A DNA stretch of 64,000 nt. Origin: Embleya scabrispora (GTDB lineage: Bacteria > Actinomycetota > Actinomycetes > Streptomycetales > Streptomycetaceae). The DNA is taken from the NCBI RefSeq assembly GCF_002024165.1, contig NZ_MWQN01000001.1, positions 3,761,365-3,825,364 of the forward strand. Direction: 5' to 3'. The position numbers were made by a program, and so were the translations under genes. The notes below the pieces were generated by a model. That model did no database searches. It was given only the letters and a program-made list of their open reading frames with translations, and was not told the DNA's origin. This document shows, one piece after another, positions 41,784 to 50,137 of this stretch; the first letter of the stretch is position 1, and the number at the start of each line of letters is the position of its first letter.

Positions 41784-42257
41784 CTAGGGCTTCCAGCGCT
41801 CGCCGCGCCGGTCCCACGGGTTGTCGTCGGGGGTGGTGGGCAACGCGATTCGCGCGGTGGCCGTGGTGCGGACCGCGCCGTCGACGGTCAGCGAGATCTC
41901 GGCCCGGACCCAGCCGCAGCCGGTCTCGTCCACCGAGACGTCGTCCACCGTGCCGGTGAGCAGCATGTGGTCGCCCGGGAAGACCGGCTTGGTCATCCGG
42001 AACACCATCCGGCCGATTCGGCCTTTCGGGCCGGTCCAGTCGTTGAGGTAGCGCTCGAACCAGGCGGCCTGGTTCGGGGTGTTCAGGAAGATGTCCTGTA
42101 CACCCTGGCGCTCGACCGCGAACTTGTGGTCGTGGTGCATCGGCCGCCAGTCGCGGCTGGCCAGTGCGCCCAGGATGACCGTGGTCGCGGTGACGTCCAC
42201 GCCGAAGGTCGGCAGCGCGTCGCCCTTGGCCAGTCGATCCAGGATCAGGTCACTCAT
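41784..42257 (-). CDS. MaoC-like enoyl-CoA hydratase, catalytic subunit
   Basis: A 157-residue hotdog-fold protein. The hydratase-2 motif appears as ASRDWRPMHHDHKFA near residue 35: Asp and His are kept, so this subunit can be catalytic. RMTKPVFPGDHMLLTGTV is the second conserved strand. It overlaps the preceding MaoC-like gene by four bases (ATGA), implying a 1:1 complex, as in the ChsH1-ChsH2 hydratase of cholesterol side-chain degradation, where only one subunit is active. Hydrates the enoyl-CoA made by the operon's dehydrogenases. Confidence 0.85.
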   Translation of the reverse strand: MSDLILDRLAKGDALPTFGVDVTATTVILGALASRDWRPMHHDHKFAVERQGVQDIFLNTPNQAAWFERYLNDWTGPKGRIGRMVFRMTKPVFPGDHMLLTGTVDDVSVDETGCGWVRAEISLTVDGAVRTTATARIALPTTPDDNPWDRRGERWKP

Positions 42258-42781
42258 GCGCCGGCCTCCCGACGGTAGCCGTAACCGGTGTAGGACTCGG
42301 TGCCGAGCAGGGCGCCGTCCTGGTTGTGGTACTCGACGTCGATCACCCAGAAGCGGCCGATCCCGAGCTTGGTGCGCTTTTCCGGGCTGACCGACCGAAG
42401 CACCTGACGCGACGTCACGATGTCGCCGAGGCGTACCGGTTCGTAGAACACGTTGGTGTTGTCGGTCATGATCGCCTCGGGCAGTTCGAAGCGGATCTTG
42501 AGGTCGAAGTGCACCTGGAGGGACAGTTGCTCACCCTCCGCGCCGGGTGCCCAGTAGTGCGGCCGGGCCCACGCGGACAGCAGGCTGAGCGGGGCGATGT
42601 GGCCACCCGTCAGCTCCGCCGCGACCGCGTCGTCCCAGAACAGCGGATTGCCGTTCTGCACCGACGCGCACGAGGTCCAGATGTAGCCGCGTTCGGCGGG
42701 GAAGTCAGCCCGCTTCTCGTACTGGACCTTGCCGATCAGCGCCGCCACGTCCTCGGGCAGCGCGGTGTCCTGTGCCGTCAT
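42254..42781 (-). CDS. MaoC-like dehydratase domain protein, non-catalytic partner
   Basis: A 175-residue N-terminal-MaoC (FAS1-like dehydratase) protein: EKRADFPAERGYIWTSCASV, NGNPLFWDDAVAAELTGGHI, and RLGDIVTSRQVLRSVSPEK in the hotdog strands. Where the hydratase motif has GDxNPxH, it reads NGNPLFW, without Asp and His, so it should be the structural or substrate-binding half of a heteromeric hydratase with the next gene. Start 42781 overlaps the racemase stop and its own stop overlaps the next start (ATGA both times). Confidence 0.82.
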   Translation of the reverse strand: MTAQDTALPEDVAALIGKVQYEKRADFPAERGYIWTSCASVQNGNPLFWDDAVAAELTGGHIAPLSLLSAWARPHYWAPGAEGEQLSLQVHFDLKIRFELPEAIMTDNTNVFYEPVRLGDIVTSRQVLRSVSPEKRTKLGIGRFWVIDVEYHNQDGALLGTESYTGYGYRREAGA

Positions 42782-43944
42782 GCGACCACTCCTGAAGCAC
42801 GAAGCTCGGCCACCCGGTCGGGGGAGTACCCGGCCGAGGCGAGCAGCTCGTCGGTGTCGGTGATCCCGGATTCGCGGACCGGGTACGGTTCGGTCGGCGC
42901 CTGCTGACCGGCCAGTACCGGGCCCACCTGGCGGAACTCGCCCTGGGCGGGGTGGGTTGCGGTGGTGAACGCGCCGCGGGCCAGATACTGCGGGTCGGCC
43001 AGCAGTTCCGGTACGGACGACACGGCCGACACGCAGGTGTCGGCGGGGGCCAGCTCGGCCACCCAGTCGTCCCGGTCGCGGCCGGCGAACACCGTCGAAA
43101 GGTCCGCCCGGATGGCGTCCTGCGCGTCGTCGTCGAGCTGGCGCGACGCCCACTTGTCCAGCCCGGTCAGCCGGCACAGGTTGGCCCAGAAGCGGCCCTC
43201 GATCGCCGCCACCGCCAGCCACTTGCCGTCCCGCGCGCGGTAGGTGTCGTAGCACGCGTAACGGCCCGTCAGAATGCCGTGCCGCGGCTCCGGTTCGACG
43301 CCGGTGGCCAGGTACTCGTCCACGCCCAGCGCCATCAGCGCAAGCATGCCGTCGGCCACCGAGACGTCCAGGCGGGCGCCGTCGCCGGTGCGCTGCCGGC
43401 GGAACAGCGCGCCCAAAATCGCGATCACCGCGTGCATCCCGCCGCCCGCGCTGTCCGCCACGGTCGCGCCCGGGATCGGCGGTCCGCCGTCGGCGCCCGG
43501 CCCGGACACGTGCAGGAAGCCGCCCACGCCCAGGTAGTTCAGGTCGTGGCCGGCCTGCTGGGCGTACGGGCCGTCCTGGCCGAAGCCGGAGGTGGAGCAG
43601 TAGACGATCGAGGGGTTGCGGGCCGAGGCCGCGTCCGGGCCGATGCCCAGGCGGTCCACCACGCCGGGGCGGAAGCTCTCGATCACCACGTCGGCGCCCT
43701 CGACCAGGGTCAGGAACGCCTCGCGGCCCTCGGGCGCCTTCATGTCGAGCAGCACGCGCCGCATGCGCCGGTGTGCGCTGTACGAGTAGTAGGGCGGCGC
43801 GATCTGCACGCCGCTCCGGGCCGGGACCGGGCCGACCTTGATCACGTCGGCGCCGTAGTCCGCCAGCCAGCGCGAGGCACGGGCGGCGGGGCCCACGCTC
43901 GCCAGGTCCAATACGGTGACGCCTTGCAGGAACTCTCCGGACAT
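42778..43944 (-). CDS. CaiB/BaiF CoA-transferase family, alpha-methylacyl-CoA racemase-like
   Basis: A 388-residue family III CoA-transferase-fold protein. It has AGHDLNYLGVGGFL (His near 133) and TVADSAGGGMHAVIAILGAL (Asp near 164), the His/Asp pair and GHDxNYL and DxAGGG motifs typical of alpha-methylacyl-CoA racemase rather than of formyl-CoA transferase. It would epimerise a 2-methyl-branched acyl-CoA before beta-oxidation, pointing to a steroid- or isoprenoid-type side chain. It is 13 bp after the dehydrogenase gene and overlaps the MaoC-like gene. Confidence 0.85.
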   Translation of the reverse strand: MSGEFLQGVTVLDLASVGPAARASRWLADYGADVIKVGPVPARSGVQIAPPYYSYSAHRRMRRVLLDMKAPEGREAFLTLVEGADVVIESFRPGVVDRLGIGPDAASARNPSIVYCSTSGFGQDGPYAQQAGHDLNYLGVGGFLHVSGPGADGGPPIPGATVADSAGGGMHAVIAILGALFRRQRTGDGARLDVSVADGMLALMALGVDEYLATGVEPEPRHGILTGRYACYDTYRARDGKWLAVAAIEGRFWANLCRLTGLDKWASRQLDDDAQDAIRADLSTVFAGRDRDDWVAELAPADTCVSAVSSVPELLADPQYLARGAFTTATHPAQGEFRQVGPVLAGQQAPTEPYPVRESGITDTDELLASAGYSPDRVAELRASGVVA

Positions 43945-43957
43945 GACCTCGACCCCG

Positions 43958-45139
43958 TCAGAAGTTCTTGGGAAGGCCGAGACCGCGCCGGGCGATGATG
44001 TTCTTCTGCACCTCGGAGGTGCCGCCGCCGATCGTGTCGAGCACGGTGTAGCGGTAGGTCGAGTCGGCGCGACCGGTCATCGGCGCGTCCTCCGTGCCCA
44101 CCCGCAGCTGGGTGCCCGGCGAGGCGATGTCCATCGACGCGTTCGCGAGCCGCTTGGACAGCTCGGTGGCGTAGAGCTTGTAGCCCGACGCCTCGACCGT
44201 GGGCGGTTTTCCGCCACCTGCCGCGGCGGCCACCACGCGCAGCCCGAGCAGGCGCGCCACGGCGGCCTCGGTGACGAGCGTGGCCAACTGCTTGCGCACG
44301 ATCGGGTCCTCGCGCAGCGGTTCGTCGTCGCGCGTGGCCTCCTTGACGTACTCGGTCAGTACGTTCAGCCGCTGCTGGATCGGGGCGAACGAGAACATCG
44401 TGAAGCGTTCGAGGTCGAGCGCCTGGGAGATGTACTGGAAGCCCTTGTTCAGCTCGCCGACCACGTACTCGTCGGAGACCCAGACGTCGTCGAAGAAGAC
44501 ATCGTTGGTGCGCTCGTCGCCCATCGTCCAGATCGCCCGGACGGTGATGCCCGGGTGGTCCATCGGCACCAGGAACAGCGTGATGCCGTGGTGCTTGGGC
44601 GCGTCGGGGTCGGTGCGCGCGCCGACCCAGTACCACTCGGCGAAGTGCGCGGAAGTGGTCCAGGTCTTCTGGCCGTTGAGGCGCCAGCCCGCGCCGTCGC
44701 GGACCGCGCGCAGCTTCATCGAGGCGGCGTCGGAGCCGGCCTCGGGCTCGCTGTAGCCGACCGCGAACTCGACCTCGTTGTTCAGGATCTTGGGCAGGAA
44801 CTCGGCCTTGAGCTTGTCGCTGCCGTGCGCGAGCAGGGTCTTGCCGATGATGCCGACGCCCTTGCCGATCTGCGGTCCACCGCGCCCGGCGAGGGCTTCG
44901 TTGAGCAGGTATTCGTAGACCCCGTCGCCGTCCTGGCCGCCCCACTCCTCGGGCCAGGTGATGCCGAGCCAGCCTTGGTCGGCCATCTTGCGCATGTAGG
45001 CGCGGCGTGCGGGGGTGTCGACGACCTGGGCCATGTTCTCCCGGGTGACATCGAACACTTCGGGGTCGGGATTGGCGTCGAGAAACCGCTCGACCGTCTC
45101 GCTGAACGCGGTCTGGTCGGGGGAGAAGTCGAAGTCCAC
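43958..45139 (-). CDS. Acyl-CoA dehydrogenase (large-subunit type)
   Basis: A 393-residue FAD-dependent acyl-CoA dehydrogenase: FDFSPDQTAFSETVERFL, FAVGYSEPEAGSDAASMKLR (FAD/substrate loop), WTTSAHFAEWYWVGARTDPD and a C-terminal GGGTSEVQKNIIARRGLGLP tail. It is the first gene of the operon and probably pairs with the small dehydrogenase at 40632. GTG at 45139 has AAAGG six bases upstream and gives the normal N-terminus; an ATG at 45208 would lie inside a leader hairpin. Operator at 45214-45228. Confidence 0.9.
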   Translation of the reverse strand: MDFDFSPDQTAFSETVERFLDANPDPEVFDVTRENMAQVVDTPARRAYMRKMADQGWLGITWPEEWGGQDGDGVYEYLLNEALAGRGGPQIGKGVGIIGKTLLAHGSDKLKAEFLPKILNNEVEFAVGYSEPEAGSDAASMKLRAVRDGAGWRLNGQKTWTTSAHFAEWYWVGARTDPDAPKHHGITLFLVPMDHPGITVRAIWTMGDERTNDVFFDDVWVSDEYVVGELNKGFQYISQALDLERFTMFSFAPIQQRLNVLTEYVKEATRDDEPLREDPIVRKQLATLVTEAAVARLLGLRVVAAAAGGGKPPTVEASGYKLYATELSKRLANASMDIASPGTQLRVGTEDAPMTGRADSTYRYTVLDTIGGGTSEVQKNIIARRGLGLPKNF

Positions 45140-45163
45140 GGGTCGCCTTTCGGGGCGCGCCCA

Positions 45164-45207
45164 TGCCGGCAGCCTCACCTGTGTACGTGCAGGTGAGGCA
45201 GCCGGCA
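45164..45207. promoter_or_regulatory. 44-bp near-perfect leader hairpin
   Basis: TGCCGGCAGCCTCACCTG (45164-45181) and CAGGTGAGGCAGCCGGCA (45190-45207) pair at 17 of 18 positions around an 8-base loop. It lies between the operator and the start codon of the minus-strand operon. It could be an attenuator, an mRNA stabiliser or a second regulator site. Confidence 0.6.
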
Positions 45208-45213
45208 CAGAAC

Positions 45214-45228
45214 CTGACGGATAGTCAG
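45214..45228. promoter_or_regulatory. CTGAC-N5-GTCAG operator before the dehydrogenase-racemase-hydratase operon
   Basis: CTGACGGATAGTCAG, perfect arms, 75 bp upstream of the minus-strand start codon. Confidence 0.75.
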
Positions 45229-45454
45229 ATCAAGGTAACACCGGCCTGGGTTCATTTCGAGTGGCGGTCGGCAAATGATGTGTGGGCCCCGTCTCGTCGG
45301 GTTCGGGGCGGCCTGCGGTTCGGCGCCCGCGTACGCGCCGGGGCGTGCGGGGGCGCCGGGGCGGGCATGATCACGCCAGGGCCGACGAACCGGTTCTGGA
45401 CAAGTCCGGAAAAGTTACGGCGCGTCCGCGATCGACCACCTATCGTGGGTGGAC

Positions 45455-45718
45455 ATGAGCGGAAATGCTTGCCCGCAATGCGGTCGGGAGCACCCGTGGT
45501 GCGAGGCCGAGTGGTCGGCGTTCGAACCCGACGACGCGACCGGCCCCGACCCGGACGAGACCGACGCCGACGGGCCGCCCTACCGGGTCGCCGAACTCCT
45601 GCCCGACATCCTCGATTTCCTCGCCCGCGGCAGCCGCGGGCCCGACTGGGCGGGCGCGCGCCGACGCCCGGTCGGGTCGCTGCGCGGGTTGATACCCCGT
45701 CCCAGGACCGGGTGTTGA
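45455..45718 (+). CDS. Small zinc-ribbon-like hypothetical protein
   Basis: An 87-residue protein starting MSGNACPQCGREHPWCEAEW: CPQCG plus a nearby His and Cys suggest a small metal-binding knuckle. An acidic Asp/Glu/Pro stretch and a predicted helix (VAELLPDILDFLARGS) follow, and the tail is Arg-rich. No function is recognised. The ATG is preceded by GGGTGG. Its stop lies inside a terminator hairpin. Codon bias supports coding in the first 60 codons. Confidence 0.5.
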   Translation: MSGNACPQCGREHPWCEAEWSAFEPDDATGPDPDETDADGPPYRVAELLPDILDFLARGSRGPDWAGARRRPVGSLRGLIPRPRTGC

Positions 45719-45781
45719 CGCAGCGTCAGCGGTACGCCGCCGGGCACCGTGGCTGCGGTGCCGGAACTGACGCTGCGTCAA
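45715..45781. terminator. Bidirectional terminator with exact 15-bp arms
   Basis: TTGACGCAGCGTCAG (45715-45729) and its exact reverse complement (45767-45781) enclose a second hairpin (CCGGGCACCG with CGGTGCCGG). It lies between convergent genes ending at 45718 and 45824. Each arm is also a TGAC-N5-GTCA dyad. Confidence 0.65.
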
Positions 45782-45823
45782 GAAGTGGCGGCGCGCGGTG
45801 ATCCCGCCCGCCGTGGCGACGAC

Positions 45824-46609
45824 CTATGCCCGCTGTGAGCTGACCGAGACCACCTCGCCGGTCATGTACGACGAGTAGTCGGAGGCGAGGAAGACCATCA
45901 CGTTCGCCACCTCCCACGGCTCGGCGGCGCGGCCGAACGCCTCGCGCGAGGACAGCTCGTCGAGCAGTTCCTCCGACGACGCCTTCGCCAGGAACGCGTG
46001 CATCGCGATGCTCGGCGCGACCGCGTTGACCCGTACCCCGAACTCCGCCGCCTCCACCGCCGAGCAGCGGGTCAGCGCCATCACGCCGGCCTTGGCCGCC
46101 GCATAGTGCGCCTGGCCCTTCTGCGCCCGCCAACCCAGCACCGAGGCGTTGTTGACGATCACGCCCTTCCCGCGCGGCCGCATGTGCCGCAGCGCCGCCC
46201 GGGTGCAGCGGAACGTGCCGTTGAGGGTCACGTTCATCACCAGGTCCCACTGCGCGTCGGTCATGTCGACGACGTTGGCCTCGCCGCCGAGCCCGGCGTT
46301 GTTGATCAGCACGTCGATGCCGCCGAGTTCGCGCGCGGCCGTGTCGATCAGGTTCCGCACGTCGTCCTCGACGGTGACGTCGCACGGCACGGCCAACGGC
46401 CGCGACCCGATCAGCTTGGCGAGTTCGTCGGCGGCCTCGCCCAGGCGGCGCTCGTGCTTGTCGCTGATCGCGATCACGGCGCCCTCCTCGGCGGCGCGCT
46501 TGGCGGCGGCGAAGCCGATCCCGGTGCCGGCCGCGGCGGTGATCAGGACCGTCTTGCCGGTCAGCAGGCCGTGGCCCTCGACGTAGGTGGGGGCGGCGGT
46601 GGGGCTCAC
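45824..46609 (-). CDS. ipdF: SDR oxidoreductase, IpdF-like (steroid ring C/D catabolism)
   Basis: A 261-residue short-chain dehydrogenase: GHGLLTGKTVLITAAAGTGI, GFAAAKRAAEEGA, INNAGLGGEANVVDMTDAQW, the catalytic NNASVLGWRAQKGQAHYAAA with YAAAK, TRCSAVEAAEFGVRVNAVAP and DYSSYMTGEVVSVS. The unusual AAAGTGIG and WRAQ motifs, and the adjacent FadE30-like gene, match from memory the IpdF/Rv3559c - FadE30/Rv3560c pair. IpdF oxidises the 5-hydroxyl of HIP-CoA in steroid catabolism. The ATG overlaps the stop of the dehydrogenase gene. Confidence 0.8.
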   Translation of the reverse strand: MSPTAAPTYVEGHGLLTGKTVLITAAAGTGIGFAAAKRAAEEGAVIAISDKHERRLGEAADELAKLIGSRPLAVPCDVTVEDDVRNLIDTAARELGGIDVLINNAGLGGEANVVDMTDAQWDLVMNVTLNGTFRCTRAALRHMRPRGKGVIVNNASVLGWRAQKGQAHYAAAKAGVMALTRCSAVEAAEFGVRVNAVAPSIAMHAFLAKASSEELLDELSSREAFGRAAEPWEVANVMVFLASDYSSYMTGEVVSVSSQRA

Positions 46610-47790
46610 TTGGCGTCTCCTCGCGGTTCACGGGGCATGCCGAGGACGCGCTCGGCGATGATGTTGCGCTGCACCTCGTTCGACCCGCCGTAGATGGTGT
46701 CGGACTTGGTGAACAGGAACAGGCGCTGCGCCTCGGACAGTTCGTACGGTGCCGCGGCGGCCAGAGTGGACTCGACGCCGGCCACGTCCATCGCCAGCGT
46801 GCCGAGGCGTTGGTGCCATCCCGCCCACACCAGCTTGGCCACCGAGGCGGCGCCGGGATCGGGCGAGCCGAGCGTGCGCAGCGCGTTGCAGCGCAGCACC
46901 TTCAGGTCGATCCAGCTCTGCAGCAGCCGGTCGCGCAGGATTGGGTCCGCGATGGCGCCGTTGGACTTCGCCTCGGCGACCACCTTGTCCAACTCGATCT
47001 CGAAGCCGATCTGCTGGGCCAGCGTGGACACCCCGCGCTCGAACGCGAGCAGGCCCATCGCCACGCTCCAGCCCGCGCCCACCTCGCCCACCACGTGCTC
47101 GGCGCGCGCGTGGGCCTTGTCGAAGAACACCTCGTTGAACTCGCTGGTGCCGGTGAGCTGCACGATCGGGCGGATCTCGATGCCCGGCTGGTCCATCGGC
47201 GCGAGCAGGAAGGTGATGCCCCTGTGCCGCTGTGAGCCGGGATCGGTGCGGGCGAGCACGAAGCACCAGTTCGCCTCGTGGGCGAGCGAGGTCCACACCT
47301 TCTGGCCGGTGATCAGCCAGTCGCCCGACTCGGGGTCGATCGCGGCGGAGGTGCGCAGGTTGGACAGGTCGGAGCCGGCGCCCGGCTCGGAGTAGCCCTG
47401 GCACCACAGCTCCTCGCCGCGGGCGATGGCGGGCAGGAAGCGGGCCTTCTGCTCGTCGGTGCCGAACGCGAGTACGGTCGGGCCGAGCAGGTTCTCGCCC
47501 ATGTGGTTGACCCGGCCGGGCGCCTGGGCGCGGGCGTACTCCTCGCCGAAGATCACCTGCTGCATCAGCGACGCCTCGCGGCCCCCGTACTCCCGGGGCC
47601 AGGCCAGGCCGATCCAGCCGCCCTCGCCCAGGCGCAGTTCCCACGCCCGGCGGATCTCGAAGTGCTCGTGTTCGCTGCCGGGACCGCCGGTACCGACCGC
47701 CGCGGCGAACTCCCCGGAAAGGTTCTCCCGGAGCCACGCGCGGACCTCGGCCCGGAACTCCTCGTCTTCGGCGCTGTACCGGAAATCCAC
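46606..47790 (-). CDS. Acyl-CoA dehydrogenase, FadE30-like
   Basis: A 394-residue acyl-CoA dehydrogenase. It begins FRYSAEDEEFRAEVRAWLRE and includes EYARAQAPGRVNHMGENLLG, LWCQGYSEPGAGSDLSNLRT, WTSLAHEANWCFVLARTDPG, MDQPGIEIRPIVQLTGTSEF and the C-terminal YGGSNEVQRNIIAERVLGMP. From memory the KVNH-type motif and the GPGxEHExFExRRAW region are those of mycobacterial FadE30, which acts on a HIP-CoA-derived intermediate. GTG start with weak Shine-Dalgarno. Co-translated with the IpdF-like gene, and 117 bp after the upstream SDR. Confidence 0.85.
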   Translation of the reverse strand: MDFRYSAEDEEFRAEVRAWLRENLSGEFAAAVGTGGPGSEHEHFEIRRAWELRLGEGGWIGLAWPREYGGREASLMQQVIFGEEYARAQAPGRVNHMGENLLGPTVLAFGTDEQKARFLPAIARGEELWCQGYSEPGAGSDLSNLRTSAAIDPESGDWLITGQKVWTSLAHEANWCFVLARTDPGSQRHRGITFLLAPMDQPGIEIRPIVQLTGTSEFNEVFFDKAHARAEHVVGEVGAGWSVAMGLLAFERGVSTLAQQIGFEIELDKVVAEAKSNGAIADPILRDRLLQSWIDLKVLRCNALRTLGSPDPGAASVAKLVWAGWHQRLGTLAMDVAGVESTLAAAAPYELSEAQRLFLFTKSDTIYGGSNEVQRNIIAERVLGMPREPRGDAK

Positions 47791-47907
47791 AGCCAGTCCA
47801 ATCTCGTCGCCGCGTCGTCGTCGGAACGGGACGACGGCCGCGCGCGCGGGGTCGGGGGACCGGGTCGGTGCGCACCGACCCCGCGCGCGTCGCCTGTCGG
47901 GGTCGCG

Positions 47908-48834
47908 TCAGTTGCCGGCGGCGGCCGCGGCTTCGGCGGCCTTCTTCTTCGCCGCGGCGGCCGCGTACTCCTTGAGCTGGGCGAGCACCGGCATCGGATC
48001 CTGGCCGATCTGGGTCGGCAGCTTCTCGGCGATCTCCTCGGCCGTCCAGCGGTCGGCCGCGTACATCGTCTTGATCTCGTGCGGCTGGTCCCACAGCGCG
48101 ATCTTGGGTCCGGCGGTCGTGTACACCTGGCCGGTGATGTTCTTGGCGTGGTCGGAGAGCAGGAAGACCACCAGCTCCGCGACGTCCTCGGGGTCGCCGA
48201 TCTCCTTGAGCGTCTGCGGGACACCCTCGGACATCCGGGTGCGGGCCACCGGCGCGACGCAGTTCGCGTTGACGCCGTACTTGTTCAGGCCCAGCGCGGC
48301 GGAGCGCACGAAGGAGACGATGCCGCCCTTGGCCGCGGCGTAGTTCGCCTGGGCGACCGAGCCGAGCGCGTACACCCCGGAGGTGAAGCCGACGATCGAG
48401 CCGAAGCCCTGGGTCTTCATCACCTTGGAGGCGGCCTGGACGACGGTGAAGGTGCCCTTGAGGTGGGTGGCGATGACGCTGTCCCACTCGTCCTCGGTCA
48501 TGTTGAAGAGCATGCGCTCGCGCAGGTTGCCCGCGACGGTGACGACGCCGTCGATGCGGCCCCACTTCTCGACGCCGGCCTGCACGATGCGCGCGCCGCC
48601 CTCCATCGTGGCCACGGAGTCGGCGACCGCGACGGCCTCGCCGCCCAGCGCCTCGATCTCCTTCACCACGGCGTCGGCGACCTCGCTGGTCGGCGCGCTG
48701 CCGTCCATGGCGACGCCGTAGTCGTTCACGACGACCTTGGCGCCGTGCGCGGCGGCGGCGAGCGCCACGGCCCGGCCGATGCCCCGGCCGGCGCCGGTGA
48801 CCGCGATTACCTTGCCCGTGAGGAAGTCACCCAT
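47908..48834 (-). CDS. SDR oxidoreductase, 3-hydroxyacyl-CoA dehydrogenase / 17-beta-HSD4 type
   Basis: A 308-residue short-chain dehydrogenase: VIAVTGAGRGIGRAVALAAAAH, VVVNDYGVAMDG (the NDYG loop of MFE-2-like enzymes), TVAGNLRERMLFNM, SGVYALGSVAQANYAAAKGG with YAAAK, then a C-terminal extension ending in Ala/Lys-rich residues. It probably oxidises a 3-hydroxyacyl-CoA made by the MaoC-type hydratase. AAGGAG stands ten bases before the ATG; longer upstream frames are not coding. It leads the minus-strand unit SDR - FadE30-like - IpdF-like and shares a divergent promoter with the cyclase gene. Confidence 0.88.
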   Translation of the reverse strand: MGDFLTGKVIAVTGAGRGIGRAVALAAAAHGAKVVVNDYGVAMDGSAPTSEVADAVVKEIEALGGEAVAVADSVATMEGGARIVQAGVEKWGRIDGVVTVAGNLRERMLFNMTEDEWDSVIATHLKGTFTVVQAASKVMKTQGFGSIVGFTSGVYALGSVAQANYAAAKGGIVSFVRSAALGLNKYGVNANCVAPVARTRMSEGVPQTLKEIGDPEDVAELVVFLLSDHAKNITGQVYTTAGPKIALWDQPHEIKTMYAADRWTAEEIAEKLPTQIGQDPMPVLAQLKEYAAAAAKKKAAEAAAAAGN

Positions 48835-48984
48835 GTGTTGTCCGCTCCTTGTCGGTGGCCTCGCCAGTAGGCCCCGGGAATCGAGGGCCGAGGCCCAGGT
48901 CGGGTCGGTCGTGGCGCGTCCGGTTCGGTCGGTGCGGCCGGGGCCGCCGGTCCCGCCGGGCGCGGGCGTACAACAGCCTCGCGG

Positions 48985-49000
48985 CCTTGCGTACGCAAGG
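48985..49000. promoter_or_regulatory. 16-bp perfect palindrome in the SDR/cyclase promoter
   Basis: CCTTGCGTACGCAAGG is a perfect palindrome, about 35 bp from the CTGAC-N5-GTCAG operator. It may be a second regulator's site. Confidence 0.5.
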
Positions 49001-49034
49001 TGCGCGGCCTGTGAGAACGCCCTCTCGACATTAT

Positions 49035-49049
49035 CTGACGATCCGTTAG
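49035..49049. promoter_or_regulatory. CTGAC-N5-GTCAG operator, SDR/cyclase divergent promoter
   Basis: CTGACGATCCGTTAG has one mismatch in the right arm (GTTAG). It lies 201 bp from the SDR start and 121 bp from the cyclase start. The rest of the 336-bp gap has no gene. Confidence 0.65.
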
Positions 49050-49170
49050 TTTTCCTGGGTAGAGTGCCGCAGCACACAGCACGGCGCACGCTTCCCGGAT
49101 TCGTTCGAGAATGTGCCCGTCGGTATTCGTGCCCGTCGGCACGTGTCACCACCGCCTGGAGGAGGCCCCC

Positions 49171-50097
49171 ATGTCGCTGCCCCCCGAGTTCCACGAACTG
49201 GCCGCACGCGTGAACAACTGGGGCCGCTGGGGCCGGGAGGACGAGATCGGGACGATCAACCTGATCACGGACGACGTGGTCCGGGCGGCGGCCGGCTGTG
49301 TCCGCACCGGCAAGCGCTTCTCGCTGGCCGTCGAGCTGCGCGAGGACGGCATCCAGAACGGGATGATCCCGGGCCGGGACAACCCCAAGCGCACCACGTT
49401 CCTGGTCAACCACGAGGTCTTCGGCCCCGGGACGGTGGCCACCAGCGACGACGCGGTGACGATGGGCATCCAGGCGGGCACGCACTGGGACGGGCTGACC
49501 CACGCGACGTACGACGACCGGCTGTACAACGGCCACTCGGCGAAGGAGATGGTCACCGCCGAGGAGGGCGCGCGCAGGCTGGGCATCCACAACGTGAAGA
49601 CCCTGGTCTCGCGCGGGGTGCTGTTGGACGTGGCGCGGGCCAAGGGTGTGGACATGCTGGCGCCGGAGTACGCGGTGACGCCGGCGGACCTGGAGGCGGC
49701 CGAGGAGTTCGGCGGCGTGAAGGTGCGCGCGGGCGACATCGTGCTGGTGCGCACCGGGCAGATCCGGCAGTACTTCGCGGGCGAGAAGGACATGTACTTC
49801 TACGGCCCCGGCCTGTCGGTGCGCACGCCCGAGTGGTTCCACGCGCGCGATGTGGCGGCGGTGGCGAACGACACCGTGACGTTCGAGGTGTTCCCGCCGG
49901 AGATCGAGGACTGCTTCATGGCGGTGCACGCGCTGCACCTGGTGGAGATGGGCATGCTCCAGGGCCAGAACTGGAACCTGGAGGAGCTGTCCGAGGACTG
50001 CGCGGCGGATGGCGTGTACGAGTTCTTCCTGGAGGCGTCGCCGGAGCCCTTCGTGGGGGGCGTGGGGACGCCGGTGAACCCGGTGGCGATCAAGTAG
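49171..50097 (+). CDS. Cyclase-family (kynurenine formamidase-like) metal-dependent hydrolase
   Basis: A 308-residue protein of the cyclase family (swivelling beta/alpha fold). The metal motif is GIQAGTHWDGLTHATYD, corresponding to HxGTHxDxPxH with Gln for the first His and Leu-Thr for the Pro position. GDIVLVRTGQIRQYF and MAVHALHLVEMGM follow. Members hydrolyse amide or lactone-type ring products; the substrate here is unknown. GGAGGAGG precedes the ATG at 49171; the GTG upstream is less likely. It shares an operator with the divergent SDR. Confidence 0.85.
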   Translation: MSLPPEFHELAARVNNWGRWGREDEIGTINLITDDVVRAAAGCVRTGKRFSLAVELREDGIQNGMIPGRDNPKRTTFLVNHEVFGPGTVATSDDAVTMGIQAGTHWDGLTHATYDDRLYNGHSAKEMVTAEEGARRLGIHNVKTLVSRGVLLDVARAKGVDMLAPEYAVTPADLEAAEEFGGVKVRAGDIVLVRTGQIRQYFAGEKDMYFYGPGLSVRTPEWFHARDVAAVANDTVTFEVFPPEIEDCFMAVHALHLVEMGMLQGQNWNLEELSEDCAADGVYEFFLEASPEPFVGGVGTPVNPVAIK

Positions 50098-50137
50098 CGG
50101 ACCGGCCACGTCCCGAACACACGTAGATCGCACGGCG

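Noticed and set aside
45715-45729. Another regulon operator (TTGAC-N5-GTCAG)
   Set aside because: It lies between the 3' ends of convergent genes and is half of an exact hairpin, so a terminator explains it better; mentioned separately as a possible dual-use element.
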